Shown here piece by piece: positions 7,690-13,549 of a stretch of DNA of 13,549 nt. Location of the stretch: positions 1 through 13,549 of the forward strand of contig RPYR01000031.1 of the NCBI GenBank assembly GCA_008671285.1. The letters run 5' to 3'. Source of the stretch: Collinsella aerofaciens. GTDB taxonomy: Bacteria; Actinomycetota; Coriobacteriia; Coriobacteriales; Coriobacteriaceae. Position 1 is the stretch's first letter; each line of letters begins with the position of its first letter. The notes beneath the pieces are model-generated. The model did not search any database and was not told the origin of the DNA. It saw nothing but the letters and a program-made list of their open reading frames with translations. Both the position numbers and the translations under genes were made by a program.

Positions 7690-8399
7690 ACGCAGATGCA
7701 ATCTTTGATTTTGGCAAGCTTCTTCTCGCCGATTCCCGACACACGCATCAGATCGTCAACCGAGGCAAAAGCACCGTTCTTTGTCCGCTCATCGATAATC
7801 GACTGTGCCATGGAGGGACCGATGCCCGAGAGCGTCTGCAGCTCTGCCGCGCTTGCCGTATTGATGTTGACTAGGCCCGTTGCGCCACTCACGCCCAATG
7901 ATGCGGAAGCCCCACCATCAACACCGGCTTCCGCAATGGACGCCTGCTGCTCCCCCACCGTTGGAACGTGAATCTTCTGCCCATCGACGACCTTGGATGC
8001 CCGATTGAGCCCCGTAACGTCTGCCTCGGGCGCCAGCCCGCCGGCGGCATCTATCGCCTGAGCCACCCGCGCGCCGTCCTTGACGCGATATACACCGGGC
8101 GACACAACAGCGCCATCAACATCGACATAGACTTCTGCCGCGGCAGACGCCTTAGACGAAGAGCCTTCGGATGTCTTTCCGCTCGAGGCATCGCCGGATC
8201 CCGGCTCCACCAACGAGTCTGAACCGTCAGTGCGCTCAAACGACACGCCGCCGGCACCGCCGCCAAGGTTCGCCATCGCCAAGCCGCTCGCCATCGCAAT
8301 GACGACCAGTATCGCCACGACCACCGCCTTATGACCGAACAGCTTGTCCGCCAAGCGGTCCATCTTTTTGACCCGTTCGTGTTGTTCGCGCTGCGCCAT
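7686..8399 (-). CDS. comEA: ComEA, membrane-anchored DNA receptor for competence
   Basis: ComEA binds double-stranded DNA outside the cell membrane and hands it to ComEC. It has 237 residues. A short basic cytoplasmic N-terminus (KKMDRLADKLFGHK) precedes one transmembrane helix (about 24-45). A Ser/Gly/Glu linker follows (about 50-88). An SLBB-type domain comes next (about 90-146, VYVDVDGAVVSPGVYRV and AIDAAGGL), then a second linker. The C-terminus holds a paired helix-hairpin-helix domain (about 176-235, LVNINTASAAELQTLSGIG and VSGIGEKKLAKIK), the DNA-binding part. The ATG at 8397-8399 is fixed by GGGAGG 7 nt upstream; the frame continues 15 codons further without a better site. The stop overlaps the comEC start. 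A 213-bp control region precedes it. Confidence 0.95.
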   Translation of the reverse strand: MAQREQHERVKKMDRLADKLFGHKAVVVAILVVIAMASGLAMANLGGGAGGVSFERTDGSDSLVEPGSGDASSGKTSEGSSSKASAAAEVYVDVDGAVVSPGVYRVKDGARVAQAIDAAGGLAPEADVTGLNRASKVVDGQKIHVPTVGEQQASIAEAGVDGGASASLGVSGATGLVNINTASAAELQTLSGIGPSMAQSIIDERTKNGAFASVDDLMRVSGIGEKKLAKIKDCICV

Positions 8400-8446
8400 A
8401 GCAAAACCTCCCAACACCATCGTGTCAGGAAAGGAACTCCGCAACA

Positions 8447-8500
8447 GCTACACTCCAAAACCGGTTTTAGCGGTCAAACCAAAAACCGACCAAAACCTTG
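8447..8500 (-). promoter_or_regulatory. Operator-like repeats and possible promoter before comEA
   Basis: On the plus strand CCAAAACC occurs at 8455-8462 and 8490-8497, with a CCAAAAACC variant at 8479-8487. The perfect 12-bp palindrome AAAACCGGTTTT spans 8457-8468. On the minus strand a TTGACC (-35-like, 8472-8477) and a weak TGTAGC (-10-like, 8447-8452) lie 19 bp apart with the palindrome between them. Such a long spacer holding a dyad resembles MerR-type promoters, but the regulator is unknown and the -10 is weak. Confidence 0.35.
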
Positions 8501-8569
8501 CACAAATCTGTCCATTTATTCAGGCACACGTCAGCAAATGAACACTTAGCCGCAAAATGCCCAGATAGC

Positions 8570-8602
8570 AAAAGACCGACGATGCAGGCGCATCGTCGGT
8601 CT
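8570..8602 (-). terminator. Intrinsic terminator after thiI
   Basis: A perfect 12-bp stem (plus-strand arms 8573-8584 and 8591-8602) has a 6-nt loop and is followed on the minus strand by TTTT. It starts 10 bp after the thiI stop and closes the mihF-gmk-rpoZ-thiI operon before the comEA control region. Confidence 0.88.
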
Positions 8603-8612
8603 ATGCACAAAT

Positions 8613-9857
8613 TTACTCGTGATCTTGGTAAATCTCACGCGGAGCAAGCTCCGAATGTTTGCATTTTAAGGTCTTGGGGGCCTTATACGTGTTGCTCTCG
8701 AAGTCGATGTACTCGGTCTGCTTGAGCAGGCGCTCGATCATCTCCTCGTGATCGAACAACTCCCAGGCCTCATGCACGGCATCGAGTTTAGCGTGCGTCT
8801 CGGGACGGCGCGGCATAAAGAGCGTGCAGCAGTCGGGAGCGGCCTCAGTCGAGATATCGAACGTACCGATCTCCTCGGCGCGCGCGATGATCTCCTGCTT
8901 GTCCGAACCGATGAGAGGGCGGAACACGGGGATCTTCACGGCCTCGTTGACGGCCATGATGTTCTCAAGCGTTTGGGAGGCAACCTGCCCAAGCGATTCG
9001 CCTGTAACGATGGCCTTGGCGCCCTCGATGTGTGCAATGCGCTCGGCAACCGAATACATAATGCGGCGATACATGATCACGCGCAGATTGCTGGGACAGG
9101 TGACCGAAATCTCACGCTGGCAGTCGCCAAACGGCACCACGTACAGGCGGCCGATCTGGACACCCGGCTCAAGCGCACGGATGATGTCCTGCACCAAATA
9201 CTCGCTCGTATCGGGCGTCTGCGGACGACCAGAGAAATGTACCGGCACGCACACCGCGCCGCGACGCGCGAGCATCCAGGTCGCCACCGGAGAATCGATA
9301 CCCGACGACAGCAGCGTCACGACCTTGCCGGCAGAACCCACCGGCAGACCGCCCACGCCGCGCTCGGAGCGCGCGTACACATAAACGCTACCCTGGACCA
9401 CCAGTACGTGCACCATCGCATCGGGGTCGTGCATTTGAACCTTTTTATCGGGGAAGGCCTCGCACAACACCTCGCCCACCTGACGATTGATATCAATCGA
9501 GGTGAGCTCATAGTCGGTATTGGAGCGCTTGGCGTGCACCTTAAACGAATCGAAGGAACCAAACTCGCGCAGCGCCTTCACGGCGGCGGCACAGTACTCC
9601 TGAGGGTCGCGATTGGTGTGATACGCCAAAGACACACGAGCAACACCGGGAACGGTGCGAATGACACGCGCCGCCTCGTCGGCCTGATGCTCGTTAAAGG
9701 TCACGAGGATATAACCGGAAATTCGAGACACGGCATTCACGGAAAAGGCGGCCAAGGCCGCCTTGATGTTATCCATGAGGATATGCTCAAAATGTGCGCG
9801 GTTCTTACCCTTCCGTCCAACCTCGTGATAGTGGACCAGGCAGACGCGAGCCGCCAT
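8613..9857 (-). CDS. thiI: tRNA 4-thiouridine synthetase ThiI (short form without rhodanese domain)
   Basis: ThiI adenylates U8 of tRNA and transfers sulfur to make 4-thiouridine; in some bacteria it also serves thiamine thiazole synthesis. It has 414 residues. An N-terminal ferredoxin-like region opens with VHYHEVGRKGKNRAHFE, and a THUMP domain follows (about 60-165). The PP-loop is LLSSGIDSPVATWML (SSGIDSPVA at 184-192). ATP-pyrophosphatase motifs include VTGESLGQVASQTLEN and PVFRPLIG. The motif DCCTLFMP (Cys343-Cys344) holds the Cys equivalent to the one conserved near the end of the E. coli AANH domain. There is no C-terminal rhodanese domain, so the persulfide carrier must be supplied separately; thiamine synthesis by this form is uncertain. 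The ATG directly follows the rpoZ TAA with no gap, so coupling is likely. No cysteine desulfurase gene is adjacent in this window. Confidence 0.95.
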   Translation of the reverse strand: MAARVCLVHYHEVGRKGKNRAHFEHILMDNIKAALAAFSVNAVSRISGYILVTFNEHQADEAARVIRTVPGVARVSLAYHTNRDPQEYCAAAVKALREFGSFDSFKVHAKRSNTDYELTSIDINRQVGEVLCEAFPDKKVQMHDPDAMVHVLVVQGSVYVYARSERGVGGLPVGSAGKVVTLLSSGIDSPVATWMLARRGAVCVPVHFSGRPQTPDTSEYLVQDIIRALEPGVQIGRLYVVPFGDCQREISVTCPSNLRVIMYRRIMYSVAERIAHIEGAKAIVTGESLGQVASQTLENIMAVNEAVKIPVFRPLIGSDKQEIIARAEEIGTFDISTEAAPDCCTLFMPRRPETHAKLDAVHEAWELFDHEEMIERLLKQTEYIDFESNTYKAPKTLKCKHSELAPREIYQDHE

Positions 9858-10139
9858 TTAGGCTTCAGCAACCTTGTGGCCGAGCGCCTTCTCGTAACGG
9901 GCCTCGTCGTAAGAGATGTCGCCGTCGACAATCTCGTCCATAGCCATCGAGATGGTGTCGGCACCGGAAAGCCCGATGGTGATGTCATCGACATCCTGGA
10001 CGGCAAGCACGCGGTTGTGCTGGCCACGCAGCATGCTATTGATGTCGCAGGCGCGCTTGGAGGCAAGCGAAGCGAGCAGGAAGCGGTTGTGATCGGTCTT
10101 CTCCAGAAGATCGTCAATGCAAGGCTTTACAACGGACAC
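9858..10139 (-). CDS. rpoZ: RNA polymerase omega subunit
   Basis: Omega binds beta-prime and aids RNA polymerase assembly. It has 93 residues, a normal size. The core motif CIDDLLEKTDHNRFLLASLASKRACD includes the conserved R-x(8)-KRA-type pattern, followed by an acidic stretch and an E/A-rich C-terminus (SYDEARYEKALGHKVAEA). The start is GTG at 10137-10139, 5 nt after the gmk stop, with GAGG 4 nt upstream and AAGGA further back. The gmk-rpoZ order is widespread, and the preceding mihF marks the actinobacterial version. Confidence 0.93.
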   Translation of the reverse strand: MSVVKPCIDDLLEKTDHNRFLLASLASKRACDINSMLRGQHNRVLAVQDVDDITIGLSGADTISMAMDEIVDGDISYDEARYEKALGHKVAEA

Positions 10140-10144
10140 GGACC

Positions 10145-10714
10145 TCAGATCCTTTCATGCATATCGAGAACGCGAACGAGCTCATCGGTCGCGCGGTCGA
10201 GATCGTCATTTACCACGACTTCGTCGTAGCGGTCGGCAAGGGCAAGCTCATCGGCGGCGTTTGCCATACGCAGCTCAATCGTCTCGGGCGTCTCGGTACC
10301 GCGACCGACCAGGCGCTCGCGGAGTACCTCAAGCGAAGGCGGCTTGATAAAGATCAACACGGCCTCGGGGAAACGCTCCTTCACCTGCAGGGCGCCCTGG
10401 ACATCGATCTCCAAAATCAGAGATGCGCCAGAGGCGAGCTTGGATGTGACCTCGCTCACCAACGTGCCGTAGCAGTTACCGTGGACCTCGGCCCACTCAA
10501 CAAACTCACCGTTTGCCACGCGGCGGTCGAACTCCTCGCGCGTCAGAAAAAAGTAGTTGACGCCGTCGACCTCACCTTTGCGTGGTGCTCGCGTGGTAGC
10601 CGAAACCGTCAGGCCCAGGTTCGAGCGGCGCTCGCGCACACGAGTGACGAGCGTACCCTTCCCTGCGCCTGACGGACCAGAAATCACAAAGAGCTTGGAA
10701 TCCTGAGCGCTCAC
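10145..10714 (-). CDS. gmk: Guanylate kinase
   Basis: Gmk converts GMP and ATP to GDP and ADP in the cytoplasm. It has 189 residues, typical for bacteria. The P-loop GPSGAGKG is at 13-20. VSATTRAPRKGEVDGVNYFF is the GMP-binding segment (Ser/Thr, Arg and Tyr contacts), with EFVEWAEVHGNCYGT after it. LILEIDVQGALQVK holds the Walker B-like Asp, and RLVGRGTETPETIELRM is the lid. The start is a GTG at 10712-10714 immediately after the mihF TAA with no gap and no clear Shine-Dalgarno, implying translational coupling. Its stop is 5 nt before rpoZ. Confidence 0.97.
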   Translation of the reverse strand: MSAQDSKLFVISGPSGAGKGTLVTRVRERRSNLGLTVSATTRAPRKGEVDGVNYFFLTREEFDRRVANGEFVEWAEVHGNCYGTLVSEVTSKLASGASLILEIDVQGALQVKERFPEAVLIFIKPPSLEVLRERLVGRGTETPETIELRMANAADELALADRYDEVVVNDDLDRATDELVRVLDMHERI

Positions 10715-11023
10715 TTATTTGGTCAGCTGCTCGAGGAGCTGCTCGCGCTGACGGACGCCGAGGCCCTGGACGCGACGGGTAGCGGAGATACCAAGCTCCT
10801 CCATGATCTTGGCGGCCTTGGCCTTGCCATAACCAGGAAGAGACTCGATGAGGGTGGAAACCTTCATGCGGGAAGCGATGGGGTCATCGGAGTTGAGCAC
10901 GGACTCGAGGGGCTTCTCGCCCTTCTTGATCTGCTCGCGAAGCTCGGCGCGAGCGTGACGTGCGGCAGCAGCCTTCTCAAGAGCCTGCTTGCGCTGCTCA
11001 TCGGTAAGCTGAGGGAGTGCCAT
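10715..11023 (-). CDS. mihF: Integration host factor, actinobacterial type (mIHF)
   Basis: This small nucleoid-associated protein of Actinobacteria is unrelated to the HU/IHF fold. It bends DNA and supports phage integration and global gene control in mycobacteria and streptomycetes. It has 102 residues. A basic, alanine-rich N-terminal helix (about 7-35) leads to a helix-two-turns-helix domain: VLNSDDPIASRMKVSTLIESLPGYGKAKAAKIMEELGI (43-80) and TRRVQGLGVRQREQLLEQL. The ATG at 11021-11023 is fixed by GGAGGT 4 nt upstream; a longer frame to 11035 would place the start inside that site. The order mihF-gmk-rpoZ is conserved across Actinobacteria and supports the taxonomic call. It heads the operon behind its own promoter. 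Confidence 0.94.
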   Translation of the reverse strand: MALPQLTDEQRKQALEKAAAARHARAELREQIKKGEKPLESVLNSDDPIASRMKVSTLIESLPGYGKAKAAKIMEELGISATRRVQGLGVRQREQLLEQLTK

Positions 11024-11067
11024 TCGTACCTCCAAATAGTTGGGTTATATCTGATTCAATAATTGGC

Positions 11068-11076
11068 ATTTTAGCA
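11068..11076 (-). promoter_or_regulatory. Extended -10 promoter for the mihF operon
   Basis: The minus strand reads TGC-TAAAAT, an extended -10 box. Transcription would begin near 11060, giving a 37-nt leader that contains the GGAGGT of mihF. No good -35 match is found. It has the same TGC prefix as the rpsT promoter in this window. Confidence 0.55.
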
Positions 11077-11134
11077 CGTAGAACGTACAAAATACCCAAT
11101 CGCGGTTCCATAGGTTAGACGATACCCGCAAAAA

Positions 11135-11224
11135 GTGCAATATACTGCGCCCAAAGTTAAGCCCCTGACCTGCGATTCCACACAAAGGATGGGAAAGTTT
11201 ACGCAGGCACAGGGGCTATTTTGT
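11135..11224 (+). ncRNA. Candidate small structured RNA or bidirectional hairpin element between mihF and pyrF
   Basis: A two-tier inverted repeat lies in the gap. The outer arms AGCCCCTG (11160-11167) and CAGGGGCT (11210-11217) and the inner arms CCTGCG (11169-11174) and CGCAGG (11202-11207) are separated by a 1 x 2 internal loop. The 27-nt apical region (11175-11201) can form a further short bulged stem (TTCCA with TGGGAA). On the plus strand a TATACT -10 box (11141-11146) would start a transcript near 11153, and the outer arm is followed by ATTTTG, a weak terminator tail. This gives a possible RNA of about 70 nt opposite in direction to its neighbours. On the minus strand the same hairpin is followed by TTAACTTT and could instead terminate pyrF. 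I do not recognise the family. Confidence 0.35.
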
Positions 11225-11262
11225 GCTAATGAGACCCAAAAGTGGTGACTTAGGGGAATCTT

Positions 11263-11979
11263 TTACGCGATGTTTTCGACCAGCTCGGCGACAATGGCGT
11301 CAAAGGCGGCAACCGGATCGTCGGCGCCGGTGATGGGACGGCCCACCACAATGTGGCTTGCGCCACGCTCGATAGCCTGGGAAGGCGTCGCCACGCGGGA
11401 CTGGTCGCCTAAGGCGGCACCCACCGGACGCACACCCGGAGTCACGATCAGGGCATCAGGACCCAGCAGCTCACGCATGTCGTGAGCCTCCATCGGCGAG
11501 CACACGATGCCATCGATGCCGTTGGCCTGAGCGAGCTTTGCCAGGCGGGCGGCCTCCTCGGCCACCGGCGACTCGACGCCAATCTCGCTCAAGGCATCCT
11601 GATTCATGCTCGTGAGCACGGTGATGGCGACGAGCTTGGCGCGGTCCTCGCGCGCCTCCTCGGCACCCTCGCGGCAGGCAGCGAGCATGGCGCCCGAACC
11701 CAAGCCGTGAACCGAGAGCAGGTCGGCACCGGCAAGCGAGGCCGAACGGGCGGCACCGCGAACCTGATGCGGAATATCATGGAACTTAAGGTCAAGGAAG
11801 ACCTTAAAGCCCAGGTCCTTAAAGGTCTTGACGATCTCGGGGCCCTCAGCGTAATAGAGCGTCATACCAACCTTAAGCCAGGCGGCATGGCCCGAAAGCT
11901 CGTGGGCAAGCTCGAGCGCACGCTCGCGGTCGCAGTCGAGAGCGACGATTACGCGGTCGCGGGCATCGGTCTCTAGCAT
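11263..11979 (-). CDS. pyrF: Orotidine 5'-phosphate decarboxylase (type 1)
   Basis: PyrF decarboxylates OMP to UMP, the last step of de novo UMP synthesis. It has 238 residues, typical of the short bacterial form. Conserved parts: IVALD (Asp15), WLKVG (Lys36), then FLDLKFHDIPHQV with Asp63, Lys65 and Asp68, completing the K-D-x-K-x-x-D catalytic array. LLSVHG, TVLTSM, IVTPGVRP and HIVVGRPITGADDP (phosphate-binding end of the barrel) follow in order. The ATG at 11977-11979 overlaps the pyrD stop by 7 nt (ATGCTAG), so it is translated from the pyrK-pyrD-pyrF message. It is followed by the structured gap before mihF. Confidence 0.97.
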   Translation of the reverse strand: MLETDARDRVIVALDCDRERALELAHELSGHAAWLKVGMTLYYAEGPEIVKTFKDLGFKVFLDLKFHDIPHQVRGAARSASLAGADLLSVHGLGSGAMLAACREGAEEAREDRAKLVAITVLTSMNQDALSEIGVESPVAEEAARLAKLAQANGIDGIVCSPMEAHDMRELLGPDALIVTPGVRPVGAALGDQSRVATPSQAIERGASHIVVGRPITGADDPVAAFDAIVAELVENIA

Positions 11980-12896
11980 TCGAAAGCACCTACCAGTTCG
12001 TTGATGTCCTTCACGCCTTGGGACTCAGCCCAGGCCTCGAGCTCGTGCGCGATCTTGAGCGAAGCGCACGGATCGACGAAGTTGGCCATGCCGACCGACA
12101 CGCAGGTGGCGCCGGCCAGGATAAACTCGGCCGCATCCTCGCCGGTCATGACACCGCCGACGCCGTTGATGGGGATATCGACGGCCTGGGCAACCTCCCA
12201 GACCATGCGCACGGCGATGTGGTGGCACAGCGGGCCCGAAAGGCCGCCCTTGGGCTTGGCCACGCGGGACTTGCGGGTATGGACGTCGATGGCCATGCCC
12301 TGAATGGAGTTGATGACCGAAAGGCCGTCGGCGCCGGCAGCCTCGAGGGCCTTGGCAATCTCGGCGACGTTGACCGGCGCCATCTTCACGAACAGCGGCT
12401 TATCGGTCACCTTGCGGCAGGCAGCCATAACGGATGAGGCGCCCTCGGGCGTAGAGCCCATGGCGGCACCGCCGGCGGCGATATTAGGGCAGCTCACGTT
12501 GATCTCGTAGCCGGCAGCACAGGGGCGCAGCTCGACATACATCTCGAGCGCGCGGACAAACTCGTCAACGGAGTGGCCGGCAACCTGACAGATGACCTGG
12601 CAGCCGTCCTTGGACAGCTGTTCGAGCCACGGACCGGACTCGCGGGCAAAGGCAGCCACGCCGGGGTTCTGAAGGCCCACGGAGTTGATCATACCGCCGG
12701 GAATCTCAGCCATGCGGGGCGCGGGATTGCCGGGCCAGGGCTCGGCAGCGCAACCCTTGGTGGTGATGGCGCCCAGCTGGGAAACATCAAAGAAGTTCTG
12801 GAACTGCCAACCGTAGCCAAAGGTACCGGCTGCGGTGTTGATGGGGTTCTGCATCTTGACGCCGCCGAAATCGACGGCCATGTTCACGGTACCCAC
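11973..12896 (-). CDS. pyrD: Dihydroorotate dehydrogenase, class 1B catalytic subunit
   Basis: This FMN enzyme oxidises dihydroorotate to orotate; class 1B passes electrons through PyrK to NAD+. It has 307 residues, the usual size. Motifs: QNPINTAAGTFGYG, the substrate loop INSVGLQNPG (70-79), INVSCPN with the catalytic base Cys136 that marks class 1, and FVKMAP, INSIQGM and INGVGGVMTGEDA for FMN and phosphate binding. The next gene upstream is pyrK, confirming 1B rather than the membrane class 2. The GTG at 12894-12896 is preferred: it overlaps the pyrK TAG by one base and has AAGGTGG 7 nt upstream. A GTG at 12887 and an ATG at 12881 are alternatives that would shorten the protein by 3 or 5 residues. 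Confidence 0.95.
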   Translation of the reverse strand: MGTVNMAVDFGGVKMQNPINTAAGTFGYGWQFQNFFDVSQLGAITTKGCAAEPWPGNPAPRMAEIPGGMINSVGLQNPGVAAFARESGPWLEQLSKDGCQVICQVAGHSVDEFVRALEMYVELRPCAAGYEINVSCPNIAAGGAAMGSTPEGASSVMAACRKVTDKPLFVKMAPVNVAEIAKALEAAGADGLSVINSIQGMAIDVHTRKSRVAKPKGGLSGPLCHHIAVRMVWEVAQAVDIPINGVGGVMTGEDAAEFILAGATCVSVGMANFVDPCASLKIAHELEAWAESQGVKDINELVGAFEC

Positions 12897-13549
12897 TAGA
12901 AGACCACCACCTTGGAAGCATCGAACACGGGGCCGCACATGCAAGCACCCTTCATACCGTCGACCGTCTCGACATTGCAGGTGTTGCAGGCGCCAAAGCC
13001 ACAGCTCATCATGCGCTCAAGCGACACCTCGCAGTACGCACCGGCCTCGGCGGCAGCGGCGGCGACTTTCTTCATCATGACAGCGGGGCCGCAGCTGGCC
13101 ACATAGTCGTAGCCGCCCTCGCCGAGCAGCTCGGCTGCCGGGTCGGTGCAAAAACCGTGCGTGCCCAGCGTGCCATCATCGGTGCAAACGTTGACCGTGG
13201 CGCCCAGCGCGCGGAACTCATCGACACCCACGGCCTTGGACGCGGTGCCAAAGCCCAGGCACACGTCGACGGCCACACCCTGCTCGGAAAGCTTGTCGGC
13301 AAGGCACAGCACGGGCGGAACACCGATGCCACCGGCGACGAGCAGGGCCTTCCTGGTGCCCTCGGGTACCATCCAGCCACGGCCACCGGGGCCCAGCAGG
13401 TTAGAGGGGGAGCCAGAGCCCATCTGGGACAAACGACGGGTATCGTCGCCCACGACGGCGTACCACAGCTCGACGGTGCCGGCCTCGGCGTCGGCGCGGT
13501 AGTAGCTCAGGGGCACGCGAAGCAGCGAGGACGCATCGCCGGGTACGGC
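12896..13549 (-). CDS. pyrK: Dihydroorotate dehydrogenase electron-transfer subunit PyrK (5' end outside window)
   Basis: PyrK carries FAD and a [2Fe-2S] cluster and links PyrD to NAD+. The frame is open to the window edge and 217 residues are visible; the family has about 255-270, so roughly 40-50 N-terminal residues are missing. The visible part begins within the FAD domain (LLRVPLSYYRAD, the RxxS flavin motif), followed by NLLGPGGRGW and the NAD-binding LLVAGGIGVPPVLCLADKL. The C-terminal cluster region reads SLERMMSCGFGACNTC and then GACMCGPVF, giving the C-x4-C-x2-C-x(n)-C ligands plus an extra Cys. A GTG at 13516 is an internal codon, not the start, because the flavin motif spans it. 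The stop overlaps the pyrD start. Confidence 0.95.
   Translation of the reverse strand, partial: AVPGDASSLLRVPLSYYRADAEAGTVELWYAVVGDDTRRLSQMGSGSPSNLLGPGGRGWMVPEGTRKALLVAGGIGVPPVLCLADKLSEQGVAVDVCLGFGTASKAVGVDEFRALGATVNVCTDDGTLGTHGFCTDPAAELLGEGGYDYVASCGPAVMMKKVAAAAAEAGAYCEVSLERMMSCGFGACNTCNVETVDGMKGACMCGPVFDASKVVVF

Noticed and set aside
7690..7701. A comEC TTG start four codons upstream
   Set aside because: The ATG that forms an ATGA overlap with the comEA stop is the more usual coupled arrangement; the TTG has no ribosome-binding site.
8748..10229. A 493-codon open frame on the plus strand opposite thiI, rpoZ and gmk
   Set aside because: It crosses three convincing minus-strand genes and its product is His/Arg/Gly-rich with no recognisable motif. 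Long antisense frames are expected in GC-rich genes with biased third positions.
11231..11262. A small hairpin right after the pyrF stop (AAGT-CACC-ACTT with outer CCC/GGG)
   Set aside because: It has only four contiguous inner pairs, a mismatched middle and no T-run, so it is not a credible terminator.
1..13549. Defence systems, prophage genes, insertion sequences, CRISPR arrays or tRNA genes
   Set aside because: Both strands were scanned for their protein motifs, direct-repeat arrays and cloverleaf-like or attachment-site patterns. All coding space is taken by conserved housekeeping or competence genes and no such element was seen.

Overview
This is a 13.5 kb stretch of GC-rich bacterial chromosome (roughly 60% G+C by eye) in which every supportable protein gene lies on the minus strand. 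The gene set points to an actinobacterium of the Coriobacteriia, most likely Collinsella or a close relative. The evidence is an actinobacterial-type integration host factor (mIHF) directly ahead of gmk and rpoZ, class 1B PyrD with PyrK, and competence genes next to holA-rpsT-lepA-hemW. The genus is an inference from gene content; no marker here proves it. I see no mobile element, CRISPR array, tRNA or rRNA.

In the direction of transcription (high to low coordinates) the layout is as follows. (1) The tail of a pyrimidine operon: pyrK (5' end outside the window), pyrD and pyrF, joined by 1-nt and 7-nt overlaps. (2) A 239-bp gap holding a long two-tier inverted repeat, overlapping divergent -10 boxes and a mihF promoter. 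(3) mihF-gmk-rpoZ-thiI, an almost gapless operon that ends in a clear intrinsic terminator. (4) A 213-bp control region with repeated CCAAAACC boxes and a 12-bp palindrome, then comEA-comEC (ATGA overlap) and holA. (5) rpsT, monocistronic, with its own extended -10 promoter, a structured leader and a strong terminator. (6) lepA-dusB-hemW, starting 25 bp beyond that terminator from a -10 box so close to the ATG that the lepA mRNA looks leaderless. hemW runs off the left edge of the window.

Functionally the window covers late UMP synthesis (PyrDK, PyrF) and GMP phosphorylation (Gmk). It also holds nucleoid and transcription factors (mIHF, RNA polymerase omega) and tRNA modification (ThiI 4-thiouridine, DusB dihydrouridine). 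Translation is represented by S20 and LepA/EF4, replication by the DNA polymerase III delta subunit, DNA uptake by ComEA/ComEC, and haem handling by HemW. The order comEA-comEC-holA-rpsT-lepA-hemW matches a well-known Gram-positive synteny block, with dusB inserted here between lepA and hemW.

The coding content is conventional and I see no undescribed multi-gene system. The most interesting signals are in the gaps: the structured element between pyrF and mihF, the operator-like array before comEA, and the probable leaderless start of lepA.
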